From JBDZVM01 sp040255675 (GTDB lineage Bacteria; Actinomycetota; Actinomycetes; Acidothermales; Acidothermaceae), in the NCBI GenBank assembly GCA_040255675.1, contig JBDZVM010000003.1:62001-126000 (forward strand): a DNA stretch of 64,000 bases, written 5' to 3'. The notes under the pieces were generated by a model that saw only the letters and a program-made list of their open reading frames with translations, ran no database searches and was not told the DNA's origin. Position 1 is the stretch's first letter. Every line of letters begins with the position of its first letter. Shown here one piece after another: positions 26,632 to 35,365 of the stretch. The translations under genes were made by a program, and so were the position numbers.

Positions 26632-26632
26632 C

Positions 26633-27400
26633 GTGCCCGAACCCTCGGCGTTCGATGGCGGCCGCGTGCTGGTCGTCATCCCGACCTATCAAGAGCGCGA
26701 GAATTTGCCGCTGATCGCGCGGCGCGTGCGCGACGCCGTCCCGGCCGCGCACATCTTGGTGGCCGACGACAACAGTCCCGACGGCACGGGCCAGCTTGCC
26801 GACGAGATCGCGGCGGACGACGGCCACGTGCACGTCTTGCACCGGCCCGGCAAGCAGGGCCTCGGCGCCGCCTACGTGGCCGGTTTCCGGTGGGCGATCG
26901 ACGAAGGCTTCGACACGGTCGTCGAGATGGACGCCGACGGCTCACATCAGCCAGAACAGCTCCCGTCGCTGCTGGCCGCGCTCGGCCAGGCCGACGTCGT
27001 GCTCGGCTCCCGTTGGGTTCGGGGTGGCCGCGTGCGCAACTGGCCGAAGAGCCGAGAAATTCTCAGCCGTAGCGCGAATATCTACGCCCGGCTCGCGCTC
27101 GGCATCCCGCTGCACGACGCGACCGGCGGCTACCGCGTCTATCGAAGCAAGGTGTTGAAGGCGCTCGACCTCGACACCGTGCGCTCGCAGGGCTACTGCT
27201 TCCAGGTCGACCTCGCGCTGCGCAGTCTTGAAGCCGGGTTCGCCGTCGCGGAAGTGCCCATCGAGTTCGTCGAGCGCGAGCACGGCGCCAGCAAGATGAG
27301 CCGCGCGATCGTCGTGGAGGCGTTGTGGCGGGTGGCCGTGTGGGCGGTGCGCAGGCGATGGCGCGGCGTTCGCGATCTCGTGAGGCGAGTAAGCCGCTGA
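26633..27400 (+). CDS. ppm1: polyprenol monophosphomannose synthase
   Basis: 255 residues of the GT2 family: VLVVIPTYQERENLPLI, VADDNSPDGTG with the metal-binding acidic motif, VEMDADGSHQPEQL and the C-terminal basic RRWRGVRDLV. No membrane segments, as in bacterial soluble DPMS domains. It transfers mannose from GDP-Man to polyprenyl phosphate for mannosylation outside the membrane. One base separates it from lnt; in mycobacteria the two activities are fused or adjacent. AAGGAG lies upstream of the GTG. Confidence 0.94.
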   Translation: MPEPSAFDGGRVLVVIPTYQERENLPLIARRVRDAVPAAHILVADDNSPDGTGQLADEIAADDGHVHVLHRPGKQGLGAAYVAGFRWAIDEGFDTVVEMDADGSHQPEQLPSLLAALGQADVVLGSRWVRGGRVRNWPKSREILSRSANIYARLALGIPLHDATGGYRVYRSKVLKALDLDTVRSQGYCFQVDLALRSLEAGFAVAEVPIEFVEREHGASKMSRAIVVEALWRVAVWAVRRRWRGVRDLVRRVSR

Positions 27401-27402
27401 CA

Positions 27403-27450
27403 AAACGCCGAGCCACGCCGCCGGGGGTCGCGGACGTGGCTCGGGCGTTT
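27403..27450. terminator. bidirectional terminator between ppm1 and rbpA
   Basis: A 15-bp stem with a single bulge (27403-27417 with 27435-27450), 17-nt GC-rich loop, between convergent genes. A-rich on the 5' side and T-rich (GTTT) at the 3' end. Confidence 0.85.
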
Positions 27451-27465
27451 GCGATGCGGCGGGGT

Positions 27466-27813
27466 TTAGGCCGACTTGCGCACTCCGTGTCGCCGCAGGA
27501 TTTCGAGTCTTTCTTCCAGAATCGCTTCGAGTTCGGGCATCGTGCGGCGCTCGAGCAGCATGTCCCAATGGCTGCGGGCCGGCTTGGTGCGGGCGGGCGC
27601 CGGCGCTGGGCCGTCGTCGCGGATAGCTGAGGCTCCGCAGAAGCGGCACTCCCAGCTCAACGGCACGTCGGCTTCGGCCGAGAACGGAACCGCGAAGTGG
27701 TGGCCGTGCGGGCAGCTGTAACGAATCATTTGCCGCTGCGCGGGCTCGGTGCTTTCGTCGTTTTCGTAACTGACCGCACCAAGGCGGCTGCCCCGTAGCG
27801 CTCGCTCGGCCAT
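27466..27813 (-). CDS. rbpA: RNA polymerase-binding protein RbpA
   Basis: 115 residues. The N-terminal MAERALRGSRLGAVSYENDE, a beta-barrel core with CPHGH and CRFC (zinc-type ligands retained, unlike the mycobacterial protein), the basic linker ARTKPARSHWDMLLERR and the sigma-interaction helix MPELEAILEERLEILRRHG match RbpA. It stabilises RNA polymerase open complexes with the principal sigma factor. The ATG at 27813 is preferred over one 12 nt upstream because GGAGG is correctly spaced. Confidence 0.96.
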   Translation of the reverse strand: MAERALRGSRLGAVSYENDESTEPAQRQMIRYSCPHGHHFAVPFSAEADVPLSWECRFCGASAIRDDGPAPAPARTKPARSHWDMLLERRTMPELEAILEERLEILRRHGVRKSA

Positions 27814-27953
27814 GTCTGCCTCCAACGGCTCGGCCTTTGATTCGGCCTTTGATGCTCCAACGCGCGGGCCAGCCCCGAGATTCCCCTCTTAAGGCCTTCC
27901 CACGCTCGCGCCTACGTGTTTCCCGTTCCGCGAAGATCCATGCACGCCGGGCA

Positions 27954-28904
27954 TCACAGCAGCCGCAGCGGATCGCCGTCCGCCCATGCTCTGATGTCGT
28001 CGACGACGTGGCGCCACCAAACCTCATACGCCGCCGTCGTGACGTAACCGAGGTGCGGCGTGACAACGGTATTGGGCAACGAGCGCAGCGGATGGTCTGG
28101 CGGTAGCGGCTCGACATCGAAGACGTCGAGACCCGCGCCGGCGATCCGGCCGTTCCGCAGCGCGTCGATCAGAGCTTCTTCGTCGACCAGCGGGCCTCGC
28201 GACGTGTTGACCAGATAGGCGGTCGGCTTCATGGCCGCGAGTTCGGCCGTGCCGACGATCGCGCGCGTGCGTCCACTCAACTTGAGGTGCAAGCTCACAA
28301 TGTCGGACGTCGAAAAAAGCTCCTCCTTGCCGACCGCCCTGACGCCGACCTCCGCGGCGCGGGCCGGTGTCAGATGCTGGCTCCACGCGACGACGTCCAT
28401 GCCGAAAGCGAGGCCCACCTTGGCAACGGCCTCGCCAAGGCGGCCCAGGCCGACCACGCCCAATCGCGCGCCACGCAATTCAAAACCGATCGTGTGCTGC
28501 CACCCGCCGCCGCGCACCGCCGCGTCTTCTACGCAGATGCGCCGGGCGAGCGCGAGAATCAGGCCCCACGTCAGTTCCGCCGTCGACGTCGAAGAGCCGC
28601 CGGTGCCGCGCACTTCGATGCCACGGTCGCGGCACGCATCGAGGTCGATCGCCGCGTTGACCATGCCAGTGGTCACGATGAGTTGCAGGTTCGGGGCCAG
28701 GGCGAGCACGTCGCGGGGGAGCGGCGTGCGCTCGCGCATCGCGACGACGACGCTCGCGGGAGCCAGCGCCTCTTTCAGGCCCGCACCGTCGAGACGCGTC
28801 GTGCGGATGTCGAGGTCGAGCTCGAGATCGGCGAGCTCGACCCAGGGGGCCATCGCGTGCGCCACGCCTTGGTAGTCGTCTAGTACCAGCACTCGCAACG
28901 TCAT
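27954..28904 (-). CDS. D-2-hydroxyacid dehydrogenase, NAD-dependent
   Basis: 316 residues. NAD-binding GVVGLGRLGEAVAKVG (GxGxxG), the NTSRGPLVDEEALIDAL segment with the catalytic Arg further upstream, the Glu in DVFDVEPLPPDHPL and catalytic His in TPHLGYVT. Substrate is not determined by sequence; the divergent eda-kdgK operon suggests a 2-keto acid related to gluconate, glycerate or tartronate metabolism. It shares a control region with iclR that has three half-sites. Confidence 0.88.
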   Translation of the reverse strand: MTLRVLVLDDYQGVAHAMAPWVELADLELDLDIRTTRLDGAGLKEALAPASVVVAMRERTPLPRDVLALAPNLQLIVTTGMVNAAIDLDACRDRGIEVRGTGGSSTSTAELTWGLILALARRICVEDAAVRGGGWQHTIGFELRGARLGVVGLGRLGEAVAKVGLAFGMDVVAWSQHLTPARAAEVGVRAVGKEELFSTSDIVSLHLKLSGRTRAIVGTAELAAMKPTAYLVNTSRGPLVDEEALIDALRNGRIAGAGLDVFDVEPLPPDHPLRSLPNTVVTPHLGYVTTAAYEVWWRHVVDDIRAWADGDPLRLL

Positions 28905-28950
28905 GGCGAAATCCTGCCGCACCCAGCGCTTGGTAAGGCGCGTGACAATC

Positions 28951-28997
28951 TACAATGAAGAAAGTTTCCTTACACAATAGCGTTGTGCAATACACAA
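28951..28997. promoter_or_regulatory. IclR operator cluster in divergent promoter region
   Basis: CACAA (28973-28977), TTGTG (28983-28987) and CACAA (28993-28997) alternate at exact 10-bp steps, giving two overlapping CACAA-N5-TTGTG type palindromes on one face of the helix. A TACAAT -10-like box lies at 28951-28956, and on the minus strand TTGTGT at 28977-28972 could serve as a -35. The arrangement suits autoregulation by the IclR protein of both divergent units. Confidence 0.6.
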
Positions 28998-29026
28998 AGC
29001 TCGGACGAGATAGCCAGGAGACGCGA

Positions 29027-29842
29027 GTGCTGGACGGCGACATCACAGGCGGCCGCAACCGGTCGGCGTCACTTCGTCGAGCGCTTGCCATGTTGACCGC
29101 GCTCGGCGACGGCAGCGCCGACGGCCGCGCGCTCGGCGACCTCGCCGCCACGATCGGAGCCGACAAGAGCACTGCGCTACGCCTGCTGGCCGCGTTGCGC
29201 GACTTCGGGCTGGTCGACGTCGACGACCGCAAGCGGTACCACCTGGGCGTCGGCGTCTTGCGACTCGGCCAAGTTTTTCTCGATCGTCTCGACGTGCGCT
29301 CATGCGCGCTGCCCGCACTTCGCGAGCTCGCCAGCTCGACGGGTGAGACGTCGCACCTGGTGCTCTACCGGCATCCCGACGTCGTCTACGTCGAAAAGGT
29401 CGAAGGAGATTCGGCGGTGCGGATGCGCTCGCGTGTCGGGCAAGTCGAGCCAGCGGCATCGACCGGCGTGGGCCGAGCGTATTTGGCTTACGCGCCGCCC
29501 GATCTCGTCGACGACCTGCTGTCGCGCGGCTTGGCGCAACGTACCCCCGCGACCATTACGTCGGCGCGCCGGTGGAAAGCCGAGCTAGCACGTATTCGAG
29601 AACGCGGTTACGCGATCGACGACTGCGAAAACGAGGCGGAGATTCGCTGCGTCGCGGCCGCGATCCTCGACCATCGCGGCGAACCGGTGGCCGCGATGAG
29701 CGTCTCCGCACCGGCCTGGCGCCTATCACGCAAGCGCGCGCACGAGCTCGGCCCGACGGTATTGGCCGCGGCCCGCGCGGTCTCACGCCGCCTCGGCGCC
29801 GTGCCACCTATCACGTCCACCCACATCAGTCCGACTCTTTAG
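29027..29842 (+). CDS. IclR-family transcriptional regulator
   Basis: 271 residues. Winged helix-turn-helix (SLRRALAMLTALGDG...ALGDLAATIGADKSTALRLLAALRDFGLV) followed by the IclR ligand domain (about 85-255) with the GRAYLAYAPPDLVDDLL segment and C-terminal effector pocket (IRCVAAAILDHRGEPVAAMSVSAPAWRL). The GTG at 29027 has AGGAG upstream at proper spacing; the frame runs further up through the operator region, which argues against the longer start. It is 11 bp from eda, so regulator and enzymes are one transcript. Confidence 0.9.
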   Translation: MLDGDITGGRNRSASLRRALAMLTALGDGSADGRALGDLAATIGADKSTALRLLAALRDFGLVDVDDRKRYHLGVGVLRLGQVFLDRLDVRSCALPALRELASSTGETSHLVLYRHPDVVYVEKVEGDSAVRMRSRVGQVEPAASTGVGRAYLAYAPPDLVDDLLSRGLAQRTPATITSARRWKAELARIRERGYAIDDCENEAEIRCVAAAILDHRGEPVAAMSVSAPAWRLSRKRAHELGPTVLAAARAVSRRLGAVPPITSTHISPTL

Positions 29843-29853
29843 GAGCTCACCAC

Positions 29854-30513
29854 ATGAGTGCCGATCGGCCCGCACTACCCACCGAAGCCAGCAAGACAAG
29901 CATCGTGGCGGTCGTGCGCGCCGCGTCTGCCGAACGAGTCGCGGCCGCCGTCGACGTCCTGGTGGAAAACGGCATCACCTGCGTCGAACTCACCTTGACC
30001 ATGCCCGGCGCCGTTGCTGGAGTTGCCGAACTTGTCAACCGTCTCGGCAACGACGCGTGCATCGGCGCCGGCACGGTGCTCACCGCGGACGAGGCGCGTC
30101 AATGTATCGATGCCGGAGCGAAATTCCTGGTCGCGCCGAGCGTCGTGCCAGACGTCGTCGAAACCGCCGTTGCCGCTGGAATCCCGTGCATGCCGGGCGC
30201 CTTGACCCCGTCTGAGGTCGTGTCGGCATGGAATTCGGGTGCGGCGGCGGTGAAGCTCTTCCCGGCATCGCTCGGCGGTGTGCGGTATTTGCGAGACGTG
30301 CGCGCCCCGTTGCCGGACATCCCGCTCATTCCAACCGGCGGTGTCGCTATCGACGACGTACCGCGATACCTCGAGGCCGGCGCGGTCGCGGTCGGGCTCG
30401 GAAACCCCTTGTTCGGCGACGCGCTCGCCAGCGGCGATCTCGCCGGTCTCGCCGAACGGGCACGAAAGCTCGTGAACGCAGTGCGAGTCGCTCGCGAAGG
30501 GCGGCCGGTGTGA
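29854..30513 (+). CDS. eda: KDPG/KHG aldolase
   Basis: 219 residues, class I aldolase TIM barrel: the Glu in VELTLTMPGA, GAGTVLTADEARQCIDAGAKFLVAP, the Schiff-base Lys in AAVKLFPA and PTGGVAIDDV. It splits 2-keto-3-deoxy-6-phosphogluconate into pyruvate and glyceraldehyde 3-phosphate (or the hydroxyglutarate analogue). The ATG at 29854 follows AGGAG. kdgK overlaps its stop by 4 nt. Confidence 0.93.
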   Translation: MSADRPALPTEASKTSIVAVVRAASAERVAAAVDVLVENGITCVELTLTMPGAVAGVAELVNRLGNDACIGAGTVLTADEARQCIDAGAKFLVAPSVVPDVVETAVAAGIPCMPGALTPSEVVSAWNSGAAAVKLFPASLGGVRYLRDVRAPLPDIPLIPTGGVAIDDVPRYLEAGAVAVGLGNPLFGDALASGDLAGLAERARKLVNAVRVAREGRPV

Positions 30514-31484
30514 GCCTCGAAGCCTCGTCGCCGACGGCCCCCGAACTCGTCACGATGGGCGAGACGATGGGCCTGCTCGCCGCCGACGAACTGGGGCCCT
30601 TGCGCAACGGACACCGCATGGTGCTCGGCGTCGCGGGTGCCGAAGGCAACGTCGCGGTGGGCGTGAGCCGGCTCGGGCGTCGGGCCGCCTGGATCAGCCG
30701 GGTCGGCGCCGATCCGATCGGTCGGTTGGTGTTACGCGAACTGCGCGGAGAGGGAGTTGACGTCTCGTACGCCAAAGTCGATCCGGAAGCCCCGAACGGA
30801 TACATGTTGAAGGTTCGGCGCACGGCCGCGACGTCCGAAATTATCTATTCGAGGCGAGGTAGCGCGGCGTCACGTCTTTGCGCCGACGACGTCCCCTCCG
30901 AACTGGTGCGCACCGCGCGCGTGTTGCATCTGACGGGGATCACGCCCGCGCTCAGCCAAAGCGCCCGCTCGGCGGTCTTCCACGCCCTGAACATGGCGAA
31001 AAGTTTCGACGTCGCGGTCTCGCTCGACGTCAACCATCGTTCGGCCCTTTGGAGCGACGCCGAGGCTAGTTCGGTACTCCGCGAATTGGTGTCTGGTTGC
31101 GATTTATTGTTCGCGTCAGAAAACGAAGCCGCGCTGATCGTCGGAAATCTCGAGCCGGCCGATGCGGCACGGGCCCTCCGCGAGCTCGGGCCGAGCCATG
31201 TCGTCATCAAACGGGGCGAACTTGGTTACGTCGCGATAGTCGACGGCGAACTGTTCAGCGAGCCTGCCGTGCCTGTTCCTGTCGTCGATCCGGTGGGGGC
31301 GGGCGACGCGTTCGTCGCCGGCTACCTCGCGTCGTGGCTCGAAGGCATGCCTACTGCCATGGCGCTGCAAACGGCGAATCTGGCTGGCGCATTCGTGGTT
31401 GCCGTTCCAGGTGACTGGGAGGGCATGCCGAGCCGCGCCGAGTTGAGCGCGTTCGCGAATCGAACTGACGCGGTGACGCGCTAG
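30510..31484 (+). CDS. kdgK: PfkB-family sugar kinase, probable 2-keto-3-deoxygluconate kinase
   Basis: 324 residues of the ribokinase fold: the N-terminal LVTMGETMGLL and GVAGAEGNVAVGVSRLGRRAAWISRVGADPIGR (sugar-binding GG-type motif, here AEGN), and the C-terminal DPVGAGDAFVAGYLASWL with the catalytic Asp and anion hole. The coupling to eda by a GTGA overlap makes KDG kinase the likely role: KDG to KDPG, then aldol cleavage. The symbol is inferred from context as well as from fold. Confidence 0.85.
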   Translation: MSLEASSPTAPELVTMGETMGLLAADELGPLRNGHRMVLGVAGAEGNVAVGVSRLGRRAAWISRVGADPIGRLVLRELRGEGVDVSYAKVDPEAPNGYMLKVRRTAATSEIIYSRRGSAASRLCADDVPSELVRTARVLHLTGITPALSQSARSAVFHALNMAKSFDVAVSLDVNHRSALWSDAEASSVLRELVSGCDLLFASENEAALIVGNLEPADAARALRELGPSHVVIKRGELGYVAIVDGELFSEPAVPVPVVDPVGAGDAFVAGYLASWLEGMPTAMALQTANLAGAFVVAVPGDWEGMPSRAELSAFANRTDAVTR

Positions 31485-31569
31485 CCGCGCACCCGGTCAG
31501 CGAAAGCAAAGATTTCGCAAAGGCCGTCGGCTGTTCGGTGCGCGTCGCGGTTCCGCAACCGCGAGGTTC

Positions 31570-31616
31570 TTGACGGCGTCGCGCGCACCGCCCATAGTCG
31601 TTCGGAGAGCGCTCTC
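31570..31616 (+). promoter_or_regulatory. promoter with LacI/CebR-like operator upstream of the GH16 gene
   Basis: TTGACG (31570-31575), 17-bp spacer, CATAGT (31593-31598). Seven bases beyond the -10 lies the perfect 12-bp palindrome GAGAGCGCTCTC (31605-31616), centred near the expected start of transcription, where a repressor would block initiation. The GAGCGCTC core is that of the CebR-type cellobiose repressor sites (published consensus TGGGAGCGCTCCCA), differing at the flanks. Confidence 0.65.
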
Positions 31617-31761
31617 ACACCTCGACAGCGGGCTCGTTCGTCCACCGGTGAAACCCGGCTCGCGGCCGAAAGCGCGGCTGCCCACTCGTCACAACGCATG
31701 GCTGCCACGCCTCGGAAGTCCCGAATTCGCCTCATCCGGCACTTCTACGTTGGGAGAATTT

Positions 31762-33648
31762 GTGTTCAAAAGAGAATTCACCGCAAACGGGGGGCCGCGC
31801 TTTCACGGCCATATGCCGCGCGACAAGTCGCGCCGTAATTCGCGCAGCGATTCGGGCGACTTTTCGCGGCGCATGTCACTAGTTACGCCCTCGATCTTGT
31901 CGCGGCGACTGAAGGCCGGCCTGTCAAGCGCCGCAATCGTCACGGGTTCGTTGACGGCGGCTGGAGTCGCGGCTGTAGCCGCGCCGGCGACCGCCTCGGC
32001 GGTACCGGCGCCGCCGTCCGGCTTCACCCTCACGTGGAGCGACGACTTCAACGGTTCGTCTGGCACCGGCATGGACCCAAGCGTCTGGAAGTACGACACC
32101 GGGCCGGGTAGCACTTTCGGCACCGGTGAAATCGAGACGATGACCAATAGCACCACCAACGTGTTCCACGACGGCAATGGCCATCTCGTACTGCGTGCCT
32201 TGCACACCGGCTCCGACCCGGGATCGGGATGGACGTCGGGTCGTATCGAAACGCAGGCCGCGACCTTCGGCGCGCCAGCGGGGGGCGTCGTCCGCATGGA
32301 GTCGTCGATTCAGCAGCCGAACGTGACAACCACCAACGGGGCCGGCTACTGGCCGGCTTTTTGGATGCTGGGCTCGACGTTGCGCACCGGTACGCCGTGG
32401 CCGACGTCCGGCGAAGTCGACATCCTTGAAGACATCAACGGCCGCAGTTCGGTGTTCGGCACTTTGCACTGCGGCACCAACCCCGGTGGTCCGTGTAACG
32501 AGTCGAGCGGGATCGGCAGCGGCGAACATCCTTGCCCTGGCTGTCAGACCGGCTACCACACGTACGCGGTGGAGATCGACCGCTCGGTGTCACCGGAGCA
32601 GATTCGCTGGTACCTCGACGGCCAGCAGTACTTCAGTGTGAGCGCCAATCAGGTCGACGCGACAACATGGTCGAACGCCGTCGACCACCCGTTTTTCATC
32701 ATCTACGACCTCGCGATGGGCGGCGGGTTTCCCGCCGCGTTCGGCGGCGGGCCTAACTCGTCGACGGTCTCCGGCGGTCAGATGAACATCGACTGGGTCG
32801 CCGTCTATAACAAGGCGCCGGCCGGTGGCGGCGGTGGCGGTGGCAGCACGAACATCGCCCAAGGCAAGCCGAGTACGGCATCGTCGACGGAAAACAGCAC
32901 GTTCCCGGCGTCGAACGCGACCGACGGCAACATGAGCACGCGCTGGTCGAGCGCATTCTCCGACCCGCAATGGATCCGGATCGACCTCGGGCAGACGTAC
33001 AACATCAGCCACGTCACGTTGAATTGGGAAGCGGCATACGGCAAGGCGTATCAAATACAAACGTCAGCCGACGGCAATTCGTGGACGACGATTTACTCGA
33101 CGTCGACGGGCGACGGCGGCACCGACGACCTTGCGGTGAGCGGCACCGGCAGGTACATCCGGATGTACGGCACGGCTCGCGGCACGCAGTACGGCTACTC
33201 GTTGTACGAATTCGCCGTTAACGGAACGGTCGCCAGCGGTGGGGGCGGTGGTGGCGGCACGAGTGGCGTCATCAGCTTGCGGGCGCACGCGAACAACCAG
33301 TACGTCACCGCCGGCACAGACCCGTTGATAGCCAATTCGACGTCGAACGGCACGGCCCAGCAATTCGACCTTGTCAACAACGCCGACGGCAGCATCAGCC
33401 TGAGAGCGCACGCGAACAACGACTACGTCACCGCCGAAAATGCCGGTGCGTCGTCGCTCATCGCGAACCGGACGGCGATCGGCACCTGGGAGGAGTTCGA
33501 CCTCATCCATAACGCCGACGGCAGCGTCAGCTTCCGTGCTCATGCCAACAACGACATTGTCACAGCGGAAAACGCCGGCGCGTCGCCGCTGATCGCCAAC
33601 CGGACGGCGATCAGCACGTGGGAAGAGTTCGACCTCATTCAAGACTGA
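31762..33648 (+). CDS. secreted GH16 endo-beta-glucanase with CBM-like modules
   Basis: About 628 residues. A long N-region leads to a twin-arginine-like signal (SRRLKAGLSSAAIVTG...ATASA). The GH16 domain (about 85-350) has the catalytic GEVDILED (nucleophile and acid/base Glu), WPAFWMLG and WYLDGQQYF, as in beta-1,3-glucanases. After a Gly8 linker comes an F5/8-C (discoidin-type) module (SNATDGNMSTRWSS...QWIRIDLGQTYNIS), a second Gly linker and three ~40-residue repeats (SLRAHANNDYVTAENAG) forming a fascin-like beta-trefoil. GTG at 31762 has GGGAG upstream; ATGs at 31813 and 31873 are alternatives. Confidence 0.9.
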   Translation: MFKREFTANGGPRFHGHMPRDKSRRNSRSDSGDFSRRMSLVTPSILSRRLKAGLSSAAIVTGSLTAAGVAAVAAPATASAVPAPPSGFTLTWSDDFNGSSGTGMDPSVWKYDTGPGSTFGTGEIETMTNSTTNVFHDGNGHLVLRALHTGSDPGSGWTSGRIETQAATFGAPAGGVVRMESSIQQPNVTTTNGAGYWPAFWMLGSTLRTGTPWPTSGEVDILEDINGRSSVFGTLHCGTNPGGPCNESSGIGSGEHPCPGCQTGYHTYAVEIDRSVSPEQIRWYLDGQQYFSVSANQVDATTWSNAVDHPFFIIYDLAMGGGFPAAFGGGPNSSTVSGGQMNIDWVAVYNKAPAGGGGGGGSTNIAQGKPSTASSTENSTFPASNATDGNMSTRWSSAFSDPQWIRIDLGQTYNISHVTLNWEAAYGKAYQIQTSADGNSWTTIYSTSTGDGGTDDLAVSGTGRYIRMYGTARGTQYGYSLYEFAVNGTVASGGGGGGGTSGVISLRAHANNQYVTAGTDPLIANSTSNGTAQQFDLVNNADGSISLRAHANNDYVTAENAGASSLIANRTAIGTWEEFDLIHNADGSVSFRAHANNDIVTAENAGASPLIANRTAISTWEEFDLIQD

Positions 33649-33678
33649 CGCCGATTTTCGAAGACTGACGCAGAACGT

Positions 33679-33717
33679 GGCCGGCGCCAGGTTGTCTCGA
33701 ACAACTTGGCGCCGGCC
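33679..33717. terminator. strong hairpin terminator between convergent genes
   Basis: A 17-bp stem with one G-T pair (33679-33695 with 33701-33717) and 5-nt loop, between the GH16 gene and the DUF1345 gene. Confidence 0.88.
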
Positions 33718-33736
33718 CGCGGTTTGTGAAGGATCC

Positions 33737-34435
33737 CTATCCAGCGATGCCAACAACTAAGTTGATCATGACGGCGATAATGACGACGCCGAACAGGTAC
33801 GAGAGCAAGGCCTGTCGCAAAACCGCGCCACGCATGGCTTTCGAGGTCAGATTCGTGTCGGAAACTTGGAACGTCATGCCGACGGTAAACGCAAGATACG
33901 CGAAATCGCCGTAGTCGGGCGGCTCATCGCCCTCGGCGTCGTTGAAGTCGACGCCGCCGTCCGGCCCGGTGTAATAGAGCCGCGCGTACCGCAAGGTAAA
34001 AGTCGTGTGGACCACGCTCCACGACAACACCACGGTCAAGACCGCGAGGGCGACGAGAAACCCACTCTTCGCGCCGTGAGCGCTGCCGCCAGCCGCCACG
34101 ACGAATCCGACGCCTAACAGGCTCGCGACGCTGGCGCCGACGAGCAGAAGGTCTGTGATCGCGCGGCCCGGCTCTTCGCGTACCGCGTAGCGCGCTGTGC
34201 GGTCGGCGTCCATCGGGAGCAGCGTCGTCCAGGTGGCCGCGACCAGCGCGGCGGCCGCGACGTCCCAGCCCAGCAGGGGCGCGAAGCTCCAGCCCGCCGT
34301 CAAACCCATGACGACAGCAGCGACAACGCCGGCCACGAGCGCTTTTACCAGCCGCGGACGGCTTGAGACGCCGTGCTCGGGCCCACCGGTGGCGTCGAAG
34401 GGCCGATCGGGCGCCGTCCGCCGAGTGTCGGTCAT
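33737..34435 (-). CDS. DUF1345 membrane protein
   Basis: 232 residues with about five hydrophobic helices (LVKALVAGVVAAVVMGLTAGW, DVAAAALVAATWTTLL, LLLVGASVASLLGVGFVVA, FLVALAVLTVVLSWSVVH and a C-terminal YLFGVVIIAVMINLVVGI). The stretch HTTFTLRYARLYY and DYGDFAYLAFTVGMTFQVSD are the DUF1345 hallmarks. Function unknown; the DFAYLAFTVGMTFQVSD segment resembles an ion-channel pore helix loop. ATG at 34435. Divergent from the cyclophilin gene. Confidence 0.82.
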   Translation of the reverse strand: MTDTRRTAPDRPFDATGGPEHGVSSRPRLVKALVAGVVAAVVMGLTAGWSFAPLLGWDVAAAALVAATWTTLLPMDADRTARYAVREEPGRAITDLLLVGASVASLLGVGFVVAAGGSAHGAKSGFLVALAVLTVVLSWSVVHTTFTLRYARLYYTGPDGGVDFNDAEGDEPPDYGDFAYLAFTVGMTFQVSDTNLTSKAMRGAVLRQALLSYLFGVVIIAVMINLVVGIAG

Positions 34436-34545
34436 GCAAGAAACGGTAACCGCGGGTGCGCCCGGCCGTATCGGCCGACGTCTCCTAGACTGTCGGCGCG
34501 TCATCACGATCAAACGGTCAAACGCCACGAAATCGAGGAGCGGTA

Positions 34546-35316
34546 GTGCCCGACGAGACCGGCAGCGCGAGCGCCAAACGGCATGGCCCGGACGACGCCC
34601 AGCGCGACGCCATGCGTGCCCGCACGCGCGCGATCGCGATTTCGTCGGCGGTGACCGGCGTCGTCTTGGTCGCGGTCGCGGTCGTCATCGGCGTCACGCT
34701 CACAGGCAAGAGCAATAACAAGAGATCCGCCGCCGTCGCACCTGCGCCCAGCGCGTCAGGTTCGGTCACCTGTAGTTATCGCGCGGGTGGCTCGCCACTA
34801 GCGAAAGACGTCGGCCGGCCGCCGTCCGCCGCGGTGCCGAGCATGTACACGGCCACGGTGACCACCAACCAGGGCACCATCACGATTCAGCTCGACGGCA
34901 GCACGGCACCGTGCACGGTGAATTCTTTCAAATACCTCGCCAGCAAGGGTTATTTCGACAAGACGACGTGCCATCGGCTCACGACGTCGGGCATCTTCGT
35001 GCTGCAATGCGGCGACCCGACCGGCACCGGTCGTGGCGGGCCAGGCTACACGTTCCCCGACGAAAACCTTGCCGGAGCGACGTATCCGGCCGGGACCGTC
35101 GCGATGGCCAACGCCGGGCCCGACACGAACGGCAGCCAATTCTTCCTGGTTTACGAAGACACCCAGCTGCCGCCGAGTTACACGCCCTTTGGCAGGGTGA
35201 CGAATGGACTCGACGTGCTCACCGCAATCGCCGCAAAGGGCTCTGACAACTCGAACGGGCCAGGTGACGGCCACCCGAAAACGCCGGTCACGATCACCTC
35301 GATAAACGTCTCTTGA
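34546..35316 (+). CDS. membrane-anchored cyclophilin-type prolyl isomerase
   Basis: 256 residues. A cytoplasmic N-terminus, one membrane helix (AIAISSAVTGVVLVAVAVVIGVTL) and an external cyclophilin domain (about 95-255): TNQGTITIQLDGSTAPCTVNSFKYLASKGYFDKTTCHRL, GDPTGTGRGGPGYTFPDE, AMANAGPDTNGSQFFLVY and FGRVTNGLDVL. The active-site Arg of the usual FHR is represented by CHR. It would assist folding of exported proteins. GAGGAGCGG precedes the GTG. Confidence 0.92.
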   Translation: MPDETGSASAKRHGPDDAQRDAMRARTRAIAISSAVTGVVLVAVAVVIGVTLTGKSNNKRSAAVAPAPSASGSVTCSYRAGGSPLAKDVGRPPSAAVPSMYTATVTTNQGTITIQLDGSTAPCTVNSFKYLASKGYFDKTTCHRLTTSGIFVLQCGDPTGTGRGGPGYTFPDENLAGATYPAGTVAMANAGPDTNGSQFFLVYEDTQLPPSYTPFGRVTNGLDVLTAIAAKGSDNSNGPGDGHPKTPVTITSINVS

Positions 35317-35320
35317 CGCC

Positions 35321-35365
35321 GAGCGGTTCGTTCGTGAGCGGTTCGTTCGTGAGCGGTTCGTTCGT
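35321..35365. repeat. three 15-nt tandem repeats
   Basis: GAGCGGTTCGTTCGT occurs at 35321, 35336 and 35351 with no mismatch, between the convergent cyclophilin and CGNR genes and touching the CGNR stop codon. Probably slippage-derived. Confidence 0.9.

Noticed and set aside
31570..31761. GH16 start codon at 31570
   Set aside because: That codon lies on the -35 element, upstream of the inferred transcription start and operator.
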